From Taxillus chinensis (taxonomy: Eukaryota; Streptophyta; Magnoliopsida; Santalales; Loranthaceae), in the NCBI GenBank assembly GCA_023512835.1, contig CM042091.1, positions 20,477,506-20,541,505 on the forward strand: a stretch of DNA of 64,000 nucleotides, in the 5' to 3' direction. The first letter of the stretch is position 1, and each line of letters opens with the position of its first letter. The position numbers and the translations under genes were made by a program. The notes under the pieces are model-generated. The model saw only the letters and a list, made by a program, of their open reading frames with translations. It did not search any database and was not told the origin of the DNA. Below are positions 35,801 through 45,527 of this stretch, one piece after another.

Positions 35801-38800
35801 CAACTTCCAACAAGGAAGTCAATCATTGGGAGGCGCATGGGGCAGATCCGCCTCAGCCCAGTTTTCTCGCCGATGTTTCTTCGGTTCAACATCAGGTCCT
35901 AGCCCCAATTTCAGGACAGTCAGATGATGAGGAGAAGCCAGTGCAGCTGGCCAAAACTGTTGTAGCTTCACAGCTCAGCCCTAGTGCTACAGGCCATTTT
36001 GTTGGTTAAGATATCTCACAGGATTTTGTTAAGGGTTTGCCAGCCTCTCATACAGCTCCTATTCCTTCCATCGATTCTGCACATTCTGATACTTCTTTAG
36101 GGAGTGTGGTGCCTTCTGGAAAGGCATGGTGTAGTCCTCCTTTGGTCACTCCTCTCCCCTTTGCCCCTATTTTTACTGAGGCTGACCCTCTTCAGATCAC
36201 TACGGTTGTTGCCCAGTCACATTCTGAGGATAAAAGTTTACTGGGTGGGTTATGCAAGCAAGATGGCACAGGAAGATATCCTAGTCAAGTTAACCTCCTT
36301 GGAGCATGCTGCCTCAGATTACAGGCTCAGTAAACGACTCCAGACTTTTATTGCCTATTTGATGCCCATTAAGGGTATTGAGGAAGATTCAGATTCTGAT
36401 GCCAGTGAGGAAACACCTCCTCTTTCTACAGGGTTGACAGATACAGCCTCTAATGTTCCTGTAGCCCCTTCTACCCAGGCTAAACATGCTCCATCTTCTG
36501 GTAGAGCTTCTCCCCTCTCAACAGGGGCTGCCACAGCCCCAGTGCAGTAACAGCTCCTTGTGTAGTTCTTACAGGTTCTGATTTGTTATTACGGGTCTGC
36601 TGGCTCCTAGTGCAGCAATTGTGATGGAAGCCCAAATGGTGGCAACCAATGATTGTACTGCAGTAGAGGTGCAGAGCTCCCAGCAGAAAACTAACAGGAG
36701 CCCTAATGTGCAAAAGGAAGATGTGGCAACTCTTCTTTCTGCTGTCCAAGGAGCTGCCCACAGTGAGGATGACAGTATTTTTCCTGAGGACGATGAGCCA
36801 GCAGACTATGAAGAGTTGGCTGTCGACTAAGACCCTCCTCTTCAAACAAGAAGCAAAAAGCAAGACCCCTCCCAGGAACCTCCTGCTTCTAATAGTCCAA
36901 GCCTTCTCAACAATCATCAATGTAAGAAATAACTGGTTAAGGAGCATTGGGCAGCTAAATATGAGGATGATAATTTTACGATCCCCAAGGATACAGCTGG
37001 TATATGCAGGAAATCAGCTAGCACTCATTTAGTTAATTTCTTGGAGAGTAGTTCTTCTCACTCCAGTGCTCGTTGAGACTTTTTGTTTTCTTAGTCTTTT
37101 GTTTATAGTCTTATCCTCTTGTCTTTTGCTATGTTAGGGGCCTCTTGTGTTGAAGGTTCCTGAGTTGTATTTCCTCTTTTCTCCCTTGGTCTTCCTCCTC
37201 TACACTGCTGTGGGTTCAGCGTATTTCCCTTTATTGTTTTAATAAAATTATCTTTCCGTTTAAGAAAAATAGATTAGCTAGAAAGATCCAGAAAAATAAG
37301 TTTCTAACAAATATATAGAAGGAGGACCAAAATCTAGCATCAACAAGAAGCTGACATAGGAATCAACAAACAAAAAAATGGGGCTCATGATCTCAAAAGG
37401 ATAGATTACTTACAAGGAGGCGACAATGTATTAATCTCCGTCTGAAATGATACCCCTTTACTGAATTCAATATATGAGTAACCTGCATGAATGACCAAAT
37501 ACATTCAATATGGCCCCAAAACTATAAGTTATGTATTCAGCATCATTAAAATATGAAAAGTGGAAGCTTGCCATCTTTTGAGGAGTATCGTATTTGTGGG
37601 CCACTATAGACTGCTTTATGCACGATAGCTTTTTTCTTAACTTCTTCCTCCCTTGCTAACACACGTTCTAGATTCCTCAAGTTTATGATTTCTTCAAAGC
37701 AGAAATTCATGACAATCGGATGGAAAAGCTTAAAAATGATGTTAGATGCCTAGTTGTAGACAATCATGACACATGAGTATGGAGAAAAACCTGTTTGAGC
37801 TGCTTCGAGGAGCATTTCTTCTTGGGTCATCTTCTTCTCCTCACCTTCCTTTTTCCTTTTTATTGGCTGCGAAATTGTCAAATCAATATATAACACTGCA
37901 CTGTACAGCCTATGCAAAGGATCTATGTCACAAGGCCAAGCCACCAGATGTATTCTTCCTTTACTATCAAAAAGTTTAAATATAATCATTGAAATGTTCA
38001 GAAGACACTACAAATCAAGAAATTTGGACTACGGGTTCAGTAATGTGGCTTAGCTAAATCACAAAAATGTTTTAGAAAACAGAGTATCAGAAAAACATAG
38101 CCTAACAAAAATCCATATGATAGGGATTCAGTCACAAATGATTCATTATAAGTGAAAAAGAAATAACAGTATTGAGTTCAACGACAGTTTAATATTTTAT
38201 TCTTCACATTTGTAGTGGAAACATAATTAACAATATGCTTTGGACTAAGGTATCAACGGCATTACTAGAGAGCTAAAGATGTGTCAGTCCTTGTCATTCA
38301 TACAGTTCTAAGATTCAAAAGTGTTAAATAAAAAGGAGAAACTACATTGTGGCAGACAAAAGAAAACGAAAAGCAGATGATAGCTAACACCAGCATCATA
38401 CTGTGCTGATGAAATGGTATATTTTTAAATCCATGATGGAATTTACTCATATAACATATACTGACACAAAAGCAGTGATTGCTGACAAAAAGATAATGTT
38501 TTTTTTCTAAATATAATTAATACCATCACAACAATTTAATGAGAACAAAAGCAACCAGATGCTGAAGCAAATCCAAGTACCTTAATTGTTGCCTGATGAG
38601 CTGCACGAATAGCATCTCTTTCAGCTTGCCGCACAATGACAGAAGTCCTTGTAGATTTCCTCACGATTCTTTCTTCTTCTAAATCATCAGGGACGTCTTG
38701 ATGTTCATCTGGGGTCTTCTGGCCAGAAGTTTCATCCTCCTTAGCAGATTTCTCTAATTTTGAGTCTACCTTTTTTTTCTTTTTCTTAGTTGACACAGGT

Positions 38801-39489
38801 TTTCCTGGATATATTAGCCGCTTCTTTGTCCGCACCCTACGAAGAGCATGCATTTATTTTAGAATGACACTAAAATAAGATCTAACATTCAGTTCAGCTC
38901 AAAAGGGCCACCTGTCATCTCCATCCTTTTCCACTTCTTCTTCAGGCTCAGGTTCCTAGCACCAAATTACAGCAAAGAGTTTCATATGAGCGTGTCAGAA
39001 GTAACAACAGTACAGTAGAGCTGGATGTATGTTCCAGAGAAAATACCCTTTTACATATAACCCCTTAAGTTCAGTTTATGCGCCATTTTAGTCTCTTACC
39101 TTTCGATCAGGCCAATCTAGCACCTCATATTATGTAAATGTGTGAATTTATTACTGTTGAGGCCTGTGTATGGAAGAGCAAAAATAGACAAGAAAACATA
39201 TCTCCCTCCCTTGCCGCCTAACATGGCAGCACCATCCAAATCTTGCTTTGGACGGTGCAATTACTTAACACGAGGGACTCACCGAATTGAGACGGAAACT
39301 AAATTTCAGGACTGAAATATTAAATGATGATAAACAGGCAATAATTAACAAAGCAAATACCTACATCTTCATCAAAATCACTGTCAAACTCATCAGCACC
39401 TTCTCCTTCTTCTTCGTAATTGTCATCGTGATCTTCCTGAGGCAATGCACAAGGTAAACATAGGTTACTTCAACTTCTTATAGAAATTC

Positions 39490-39532
<43 letters not shown>

Positions 39533-39869
39533 TATTGATTATTAATCAAAACAACAAAATTAGCATATTTGAATGAATTTTACTTCTTTAAGAGCATCCT
39601 GGTTCCAAAACTGCTCATCCTCTTCAAGCTCTTCGTCAAGCAACTTAGTCATCCTAGTAAAGGTATAACAAACAAGTCCATTGTCAAAACTCATAACAAC
39701 TCTAAACTTACAGTTTCGGTCTTTTGTTTAAGGCACTTCTTCATAGATGACAAATAAATAGGCACAAAGTAGCGGCATTTTTTAAATTTTTTATTATTTA
39801 CCTTTTCCCTCTGGTTCTTCGAGACCCGCGATCGAGAAAATTAGGATTGTCCTTGTTGGAAGTATCCAT
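23867..39869 (-). CDS. SWC2: YL1/SWC2 homologue, SWR1 chromatin-remodelling complex subunit
   Basis: Eleven coding exons join in frame to 358 codons: 39802-39869 (ATG), 39584-39653, 39365-39436, 38912-38955, 38581-38836, 37791-37866, 37572-37691, 37414-37482, 24906-24948, 24293-24358 and 23867-24059 (TAG). The N-terminal part shows the acidic stretch and [14 protein letters not shown]...[21 protein letters not shown] of the YL1 domain. The C-terminal exons hold [20 protein letters not shown], the YL1_C signature. Known YL1/SWC2 proteins bind H2A.Z-H2B and help SWR1 deposit H2A.Z in the nucleus. Splice sites are canonical except intron 7, which uses a GC donor (37571-37570). Intron 8 is about 12.5 kb and TE-filled. 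No disruption is seen; plant homologues are about this length. The gene is probably functional. Confidence 0.93.
25435..25577 (-). mobile_element. Copia LTR start and polypurine tract remnant
   Basis: An AT-rich sequence with tataaatatttgacaattt-like phrases abuts tctccctctcaac, which reads as a purine tract on the minus strand. It closely resembles the better copy at 34690-34864, so both are fragments of one copia family. It includes an AT microsatellite at 25461-25479. Confidence 0.4.
26150..27312 (+). pseudogene. Fragment of a TTM-type uridine-kinase-like gene
   Basis: Two exon-like pieces encode parts of a plant TTM1/TTM2-type protein (phosphoribulokinase/uridine kinase domain plus CYTH). 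Piece 1 (about 26150-26435) includes the intact Walker A motif in [13 protein letters not shown] and [17 protein letters not shown]. Piece 2 (about 27185-27312) reads [20 protein letters not shown] then [16 protein letters not shown] retained intron of about 0.75 kb with a gt-like donor separates them, so this is a genomic duplicate rather than a retrocopy. Frame breaks occur near 26190 and at a small deletion before MDNYND, and everything outside the kinase core is missing. It lies antisense to YL1 inside intron 8. It is nonfunctional. Confidence 0.75.
27313..28054. other. Unassigned intronic sequence
   Basis: AT-rich sequence with no recognised coding or repeat family. The first part may be further intron of the kinase pseudogene, since piece 2 ends at a gttaag donor-like site. 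Confidence 0.35.
28055..29017 (-). mobile_element. L1-type LINE, 3' part (zinc-binding RT tail, 3' UTR, poly-A)
   Basis: On the minus strand 28599-28333 encodes a zf-RVT-like tail ([22 protein letters not shown]), the usual C-terminus of plant L1 ORF2. It is followed by 3' UTR with aataaa and a terminal A run (T run 28055-28061 on plus). The element continues at 31072 after interruption by a hAT transposon. Confidence 0.7.
29018..31071 (+). mobile_element. hAT-family DNA transposon nested in the LINE
   Basis: The ends are inverted: ggttcaaaaatacgt at 29020-29034 and its exact reverse complement at 31053-31067. Candidate 8-bp target duplications are atgagggc (29010-29017) and acgggggc (31072-31079), differing at two transition positions. 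LINE sequence continues on both sides. The left subterminal region (29030-29500) is GC-rich with many cgcctcgcc-like repeats. It also contains a TA microsatellite at 30581-30606. Confidence 0.75.
29597..30760 (+). pseudogene. hAT transposase remnant (C-terminal half)
   Basis: Pieces of a plant hAT transposase are readable: [20 protein letters not shown] and [15 protein letters not shown] (about 29615-29845), the dimerisation signature [14 protein letters not shown] (about 30170-30215), and a C-terminal acidic tail (30338-30547 and 30637-30760). Stops and shifts break the frame (for example a stop near 29765), and the N-terminal BED zinc finger and catalytic region are not visible. Intron-like gaps with gt/ag borders remain. 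It is a dead copy, likely mobilised in trans if at all. Confidence 0.75.
31072..33990 (-). pseudogene. L1-type LINE ORF2 remnant: endonuclease and reverse transcriptase
   Basis: On the minus strand, starting near 33380, an endonuclease begins (NVRGLND context with a stop at the Trp). It continues with [12 protein letters not shown] (about 33050-33085) and [16 protein letters not shown] (about 32600-32650). RT is shown by [17 protein letters not shown] (about 31730-31785, the FADD box as FVDD) and by the [15 protein letters not shown] and [14 protein letters not shown] blocks (about 31465-31580). Near 31315 a [14 protein letters not shown] block precedes the hAT insertion. Many stops and shifts are present. 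The right end is uncertain and may include ORF1-linker sequence. Confidence 0.75.
34188..34355. mobile_element. Tourist-like (PIF/Harbinger) MITE
   Basis: This 168-bp element has terminal inverted repeats ggatatgtttgg/..aaacatatcc and is flanked by tta on both sides (34185-34187 and 34356-34358), the target duplication typical of PIF/Harbinger elements. It has an AT-rich interior and no coding potential. Confidence 0.8.
34359..34689. other. Unassigned intronic sequence with short direct repeats
   Basis: Between about 34360 and 34500, phrases such as gctcgagattgaggac and gagatcgaggaccaag recur loosely. No gene or known family was recognised. Confidence 0.35.
34690..34864 (-). mobile_element. 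Copia LTR start with polypurine tract, minus strand
   Basis: Read on the minus strand, caacttgaggaggagat precedes an AT-rich LTR-like stretch containing tataaattgttaaatattta and a tail aatctctcaaagtaataaga. This is the common 3' junction of a plant copia family. Only the LTR's first 170 bp or so is evident. Confidence 0.5.
34865..35785. other. Unassigned intronic sequence next to copia remnant
   Basis: The part nearest 34865 may be 3' internal copia sequence. No conserved motif was found in the rest. Short phrases such as gatgaaggctgatcac at about 35380 recur imperfectly. Confidence 0.3.
35786..37262 (+). mobile_element. Unidentified retroelement-like block ending in a poly-A-signal region
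   Basis: Plus-strand sequence here has coding-like composition, unlike the intron around it: Pro/Ser/Glu-rich frames at 36037-36333, 36104-36550 and 36621-36830, broken by shifts, ending near [18 protein letters not shown] (about 36970-37025). It finishes with a T-rich 3' region and ttttaataaaatt (about 37239-37251), ten bases from an A-rich end. That pattern suggests a truncated LINE or retrocopy inserted sense to plus. I do not recognise the protein. Confidence 0.4.
39495..39529. repeat. AT dinucleotide microsatellite in YL1 intron 2
   Basis: About 17 AT units lie in the intron between exons 2 and 3 of the YL1 gene. Confidence 0.9.
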
Positions 39870-40404
39870 GACGATGATTGCTAATCTTTTGTCCTGACGA
39901 CTCCAAAACCAGTAGCCTATGCCTTCAAGTTTATCATACGAAGAAGAAGAACAGTGATTTAATGTCCTCCAAATGTTCGAAGAGGAGGAGACAGATACGA
40001 GATGTTGCTTCTTCAATTTGAGGCGACAGAAGCTGCCTGACGGGATCGTCTTTAGGCGACAGCAGCGACGGACGAGAGTGAGAGAGTGAGAGAGTGAGTG
40101 AGCGGGTCATCTGCAATTTCTCATCTTGGTTATGGGCATTCGGTGCCGAATCGATCTGGGCTCTTGGCTGCGTTTTTTCTTTTTTTTCTTCTCCAACAAG
40201 CGCAGGATCCAAAGGGATGAAATCAAGGGAAATGCTGTGCTGCTTCCGAACGGTCACGCCGTCGTGGTTTAATTATCGGCAACCAGTCGTGGTTTGCCAC
40301 GTCACATATCCCATCCCAAATAGGTGAAGCACACCACAGGGGATCAATGTTAGCGTGCGTCGAGGATGGCAGACTTCTGCGTCCGGCTGCATGTCCCTCA
40401 ACCA
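39870..40404 (-). promoter_or_regulatory. 5' UTR and proximal promoter of YL1
   Basis: This is the region directly upstream of the YL1 ATG (39869). It has a gagagtgagagagtgag repeat (40074-40105, CT-rich on the transcribed strand), a T-rich tract near 40175, and a tgccacgtcaca element (about 40295-40306) containing the bZIP core CACGTC. No clear TATA box is seen, as is common for housekeeping chromatin genes. No other gene starts here. Confidence 0.5.
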
Positions 40405-41914
40405 CGCTAAATTATTTTTATTATATATACTTATAATTTAATATATATACTTATAATATAACATATAAATAATTATAATAATAACAATACTATTATTATT
40501 AATAATTATAAAATATATATATTTATCTTAGTATAAAAACTAAATGTACTATTAATATTTTAATATAAAATATAAATTAATTATATTTAAAATTAATTTT
40601 AAAGTTATATATATTAATTCATAATAATATACTATATAATTATAAATTATATCACTTTCTTATATTTTATATGCTTATATTTTATATTAAAACATTACTA
40701 CTACTTTAATAAATATTTAATTTTATTTAAATATAAGTATATATACTTTGTGAGTAATATTATTTTTAAAATAATATATTTACTCATTATTATTAGTAGT
40801 AGTGTTACTATTTTTGCTACTAATATTGTTTATATATTAGATTTTAAATATATATACTAATTATGTAAACATAGCAAACAATATTTATTTATAAGATATA
40901 TGATAGTTATCGATAAAATTTTTAACATCAGTTATTAAACTCTATATACTAAATAATTATCATATTACTTATGTTATATATATGTGTGTGTGTGTGTAAA
41001 TTATAATCAATGAATAATAATTTAAGTAACAATTAGTGATAATCTAAGTAATATAATTATCATAAATAATAAGTGATAATATGAGTAATGATAACCTAAG
41101 TAGTACAATTATATATCATGCTTCTCATATTACTTATATTATAAACAATATAATAGTCTGAGAAGTCATGTTTTTTCAACTTATTTCCTTCAATGTAATT
41201 AAAATGATCAATAATATATTATTTATTAATTTTAACCCAGATATAAAATATATACCATCAAAAATCAAAACTTACTCTCACTACATAATTTATATTATAT
41301 CAAAATAGTTAGTATTGTATAATTAACCAATAGCATTGATTATAATTAAAATAAATATATATAAATAATAGTAATAATAATTATTATTATAATTATATTT
41401 ATTAATATTAATATTAATATTATTAATATCAATAAAGAGTGCATACTTTATTTTAAAAATAAAAGTAATTAAAAAGTATGTATATGTTTGTATTATAATA
41501 AAAATTAAATATACTATTAATATTTTGATATAAAATATAAATTAATTATATTTAAATTTAGTTTTAAATTTAGTAATAAGTTAATTTATGATTAGGTGAT
41601 CCAATCAAATATTATTATATTAAAAATGTATTAATATTTTAACTAATAATATCATTTACATATTTTATTATTTTTAATTTAAATATGAAATACATACTGT
41701 CAAATGTCAAAGTCACTTTAAAATGCATGACTCATATCATGAATAAAATAATTTATATGTGGATATTCATTAGATTCAAATTTAGTTTTGACAGATATTA
41801 ATACAAGTAATACAATAGTATGACAAGTCGTGTTTCTCAAATTTGTTTTCATTAATGTAATTAAAATGATCAATAATATAATTATTTTTTGATAAGACTG
41901 GTTATTAAGTGTAA

Positions 41915-41948
<34 letters not shown>

Positions 41949-42590
41949 TATTATAATTATAACTAACTTTATTAGTTAATTAAACAATACTAAAAAGTTT
42001 GATATACTAGAGAATACATGGTGAGTGTGAGTTTTGACTTTTGATAATATGTATTTCATATTTGGGTTAAAAGTTTAAGTAATAACTCATGTAAATGATA
42101 TTACAAGTTCATATATAAATGTATTTATCAATCAAATAATACTTGATTTGATCATTTAGTTTTAAATACATATTAATAAATTTAAAACTAAATTTCAATC
42201 AAATTAATATGACTAGTATCCATATTTTATTTTATGTGTGATATGAGTTATCCAAGGTGAGAGTGAGTTTTGAGTTTTGTGACATTTGATAATATATATT
42301 TTATATTGAATTAAAAGTAATAAAATAGGTAAATGATATTATTAGTTTAAATATTAATACATTTTCAAGCAAAATATCAAAATATTAATAATATATTAAG
42401 TTTTTATTATAATATAAAAATATATATACTTTGTAATTACTTTTATTTTTAAAATAAAGTATGCACTCTTTATTAATATTAATAATTATAATTATAATTA
42501 TAATAATTGTTATTATTACTATTATTTATAAGTGATATAATTAGTATATATATCATTTACATCAATTTAAACAACAAAATTGAATTAGCA
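40405..42590. repeat. AT-rich block of inverted and direct repeats
   Basis: About 2.2 kb of very AT-rich DNA with no gene. An imperfect long inverted repeat pairs about 41340-41760 with about 42220-42550; for example aaagagtgcatactttattt near 41436-41455 matches actttg/ataaagtatgcactcttt at 42455-42475 in reverse. Direct copies also occur: aatgtaattaaaatgatcaa at about 41194 and 41853, and tactattaatattt phrases at 40547 and 41510. Microsatellites include TGTGTG (40984-40999) and TA (41915-41948). It may be several foldback or MITE-like units merged together. Confidence 0.7.
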
Positions 42591-42632
42591 TCATGGTTTG
42601 GTAGCTATATGGGCAGAGGTGAGGTCTTGGAA

Positions 42633-44301
42633 TATGTATGAAGTTATCATGATTTATGAATTTGAGTATGAACCCTAGGTTTTGGGGAAAACCCAATTTT
42701 GGGGTTAGATATGATGATTTAGCATAAAATTGGTTAAGAACTGATTTATATTAGTTTGGGTACGTAATTTTGTACTCTGTTTAGTAAAACGCGTGTTTGT
42801 TAGTGCCTGGGGGTTGCTGGGCTGATCCTAGATGAAAATCAGGCCAAAAACGATGATGAATAGTACCCTGGGTGAACTGTAGAGTCGAAGTTCGTAGTCA
42901 GCAGCTGTGGAGTCAGCAGCTAAGGAATCAACAGGTTCATAATCAGCAGCTTCGTAATCAGCAGCCGTGGAGTCAGCATCTTCGTTAGTCTAGATCAATA
43001 GTCCGGAGCAGTTAGTCCGGATCAGTAGTCCGGATCAGCAGCAGTGATCCGTATCTTCGCTCCGCAACAGTGTTTCCGTAGCATTAATCCGCAACAAGAA
43101 TTCCGATGAAGTAAGAATCGCATCGATGGACTATTTACATTGTAAACCATTAAAGTATTATACTTAAGTTACAATATAAATAATGAAATACCCCCCATTT
43201 GGATTCAAAGAAAAATACTAGAAAAATTAATTCTCACTCCTTCAAAATGTGAAAATTGGGATTTAGTGTAAAATCTCGAAAAAATCCAGTTTTTCGTAGA
43301 GGTGAATTTTTGGAAAGTGGGGTTAGACATCTCAGAAAAATCCCCAAAAATCAGATTATCTTAGTTATGATATGGAGACCCAATGCCGGGACTTTTTATT
43401 GCAAGAAAATAGATGCTATGGGTCTCCTTCCTTAGTCAAAGAATGAGGATCGACTTGTGAAGACTGGCTACAATTCTAAAGGGAGTGTTGTACACCTTAA
43501 GACCATATTGGTGCTGGTATGTTGGTTTGCGGATTTGGGACTTGGATTCCATGACTTGTTGGGTTCTCACCGTGATGCACCGATGGTGCTACGTGGTTGA
43601 CGTGGCAGGCATATACGCCGATGGCAGGCCTGTGTGGCGACTGTGGCCAGGCATATTGCGCTGTGGACAGGCTAAGGCCTAAGTGAGCCGTTGAGCTCGT
43701 AGAGCTAGGGTTGAGTACCCTGAGCTGGGATCCCGTGGAGGATCGTGGACAAGCTGTCCTATGTGGACAGGTTGGGTCCTGATGTTTGTTTGCAGGCTGA
43801 GTCCTGATGATTGTGCACACTACACAGTGCACAAGTACACAGAGCATGTAGTATAGACTTGTATGTTTGCATGATATGGAGTATTAGGGTCACCTACTGA
43901 GCTTGTCGCTCACCCCTACTTGTTATTTCCCCTTTCAGGTGTGACTCAAGACTAGTGGAGGACTTTCTTCCAGGAGGACGTGTCCACTATTCAGATGTAT
44001 GAGTACTGTATTTTGTATTGTATTTTGTGTTGTATCCCAGACATGGGTCCGTGGACATTTGTATTTGCATATTGTTTGTGATGTGATGTCTGTATGACTA
44101 TTTGACTTATTGTATGGATGATGATATATGGAAAAGTATATGATTACCCTTGATGTATGACTGTACAGGGTTGCATATTTGAGACAGCACCCGCGGTGTA
44201 GTCTCCATTGGTGTTAGTTACCAACCCCTTGACCTATCGGGTGCGGGCAAGGGGAAGTCATGTACCCGGTTCCGGGTTCCCTGGAATTCGGGGGTGTGAC
44301 A
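42633..44301 (+). mobile_element. Chromovirus 5' LTR (second copy, 5' truncated)
   Basis: It aligns with the interrupted LTR of element B from ccctaggttttggggaaaac onward and ends ...gggggtgtgaca at 44301, directly followed by a tRNA-Met-type PBS. The first ~0.5 kb of the LTR is missing where it meets the AT-rich block. An extra segment lies at about 42868-43258. Confidence 0.8.
42868..43258. other. About 390-bp insertion in the chromovirus LTR with agtcagcagc repeats
   Basis: Relative to the other LTR copy (break near 4550), an extra segment lies between ccctggg and gatttagtg. It has short repeats (gtcagcagct, agtccggatcagt) and ends AT-rich with acaatataaataatg. The element type is not recognised, and no clear TSD beyond ggg was seen. 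Confidence 0.55.
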
Positions 44302-44304
44302 AGT

Positions 44305-44316
44305 TGGTATCAGAGC
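44305..44316 (+). other. Primer binding site (initiator tRNA-Met type)
   Basis: The sequence tggtatcagagc lies 3 bp after the LTR end, the standard PBS of plant chromoviruses and many copia elements. It shows that 42633-44301 is a 5' LTR. Confidence 0.9.
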
Positions 44317-45527
44317 ATGGTCTAGCGGACCTAGGTTAGTGAGGGGTGGTTAATTGATTCCATGTGACTTGAAAAACTATAGGGAGGGCGCCTGATCAAC
44401 ACAGTCCTTACATGTGTTCTAGGTTATTTTGGTGTCAGTTAGATCATCCTAGGAGCATACATGGGGATGGGGTGCATTTCTAGTGGTATGATTGTGTGCA
44501 TATAGGGCACTAGATTGTGGCTTAGTTTGGTAATGCTGTGCTTTTAAGAAAAGCTGCTTTTAGCTGTGCTGGAGAAATAAGCTGCTGTGGAAATAAATAG
44601 GTGAGTGTTTGGTAAAATATGATTTTAAAAGTGTTGTAGAATTTAAAAGCAGATAGTAGGTGTTTGGTAAATTAAAAATAGAAGTGATGTAGAGATTTAA
44701 AAAGTCACAAATATCCTTTTACTTATATAATTTTTAAATGCTTTTTTTACCTTGCTTGAATTCCGCCGCCCAACTCTCCCCCCATCCCCGTCGCCCAAGC
44801 CATCACCGTTGCTCAGGATCTACCAAGCCGTCGCCCGTCGCCGAAGTCGTCGCCCGTCGCCAAAGCCGTCGCCCGTCGCTGAAGCTATCGCCCGTTGCTG
44901 AAGCCATCGCCTGTCACCGAAGATCTACCACCCGTCACCGAAGATCTACCACCCCTCGCCCAAGATCTACCAAAACCGTTGCCCAAGATCTACGTCGACG
45001 TTGCCCAAGCCCCCCCTCTATCGAGAACGATAGCAGCTGTATAATATTTTGAAGGTTAGTATTGACATTTTATTTTTAAAAAAAACTGCTTCTTGGAAAA
45101 GCAGCTTTTAAAAGCAACCTTCAGATTGCTTCTGCTTTTAAGTAAAAAAAAGCAGAAACTTATTTTATAAGTGCTTTTTTTAGAGGTTACCAAACACCTT
45201 TTACTGCTTCTGCTTATTTTATAAGCAGAAGCAAGCTCCCAACCGCAATGCCAAACTGGCCCTGTCTTTGTTTGTGATGTGATTGTATCGGGTGCCTGAA
45301 TGGCACGTGGCCGTGAGAGCTAGGACTTGATTTTGTGTGCCCTAAGGGGTGACACGATGCTATATGCATGGTTGAGGACCTACGGCTCGTGTGGTATACC
45401 CTGAAGGGGACACGATGCTATATGCATAGTTATGGACCTACGGGTCGTGTGGTGAGAACCTACAAGTCGAATGTGCCTTTGATGGCTGTTTGTGCTAGTA
45501 GTACTAGTATTGATCGTTTGTTGTTTG
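44317..45527 (+). mobile_element. 5' leader of the second chromovirus copy, interrupted by element D
   Basis: Untranslated leader after the PBS, with no gag start seen before element D interrupts at 45528 (left target gtttg at 45523-45527). A direct repeat of about 65 bp containing acacgatgctatatgcat and ggacctacgg..cgtgtgg lies at about 45350-45450. A TIR element occupies 44519-45262. Confidence 0.6.
44519..45262. mobile_element. Nonautonomous TIR element (MITE-like) with cgtcgcc repeats
   Basis: The ends are imperfect inverted repeats: ggcttagtttggtaatgctg at the left, and gggccagtttggcattgcgg as the reverse complement of the right end. Subterminal regions repeat gctgcttttag/aaaagcagc motifs. 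The core (44765-45010) is GC-rich with tandem cgtcgcccgtcgccgaag and gatctaccaccc units. A clean TSD was not found. The ends resemble hAT-type MITEs; assignment is tentative. Confidence 0.55.

Larger units (their letters stand above)
24949..37413 (-). other. Giant intron 8 of the YL1 gene
   Basis: The donor GTAAGTAA reads leftwards from 37413, and the acceptor ttttcag ends at 24949. Codon phase is preserved across it (T|AT, Tyr). It holds a kinase pseudogene, LINE, hAT, MITE, copia LTR pieces and an unidentified retro-like block. The other introns are between about 90 and 1,000 bp. Confidence 0.85.

Noticed and set aside
40094..40405. Possible divergent gene at the YL1 promoter (77-codon plus frame and a 60-codon minus frame)
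   Set aside because: No recognisable protein and no continuation into the AT-rich block; more likely promoter and 5' UTR.
44513..45270. An 8-bp target duplication for the TIR element
   Set aside because: No convincing match was found between tagattgt on the left and ctgtcttt on the right.
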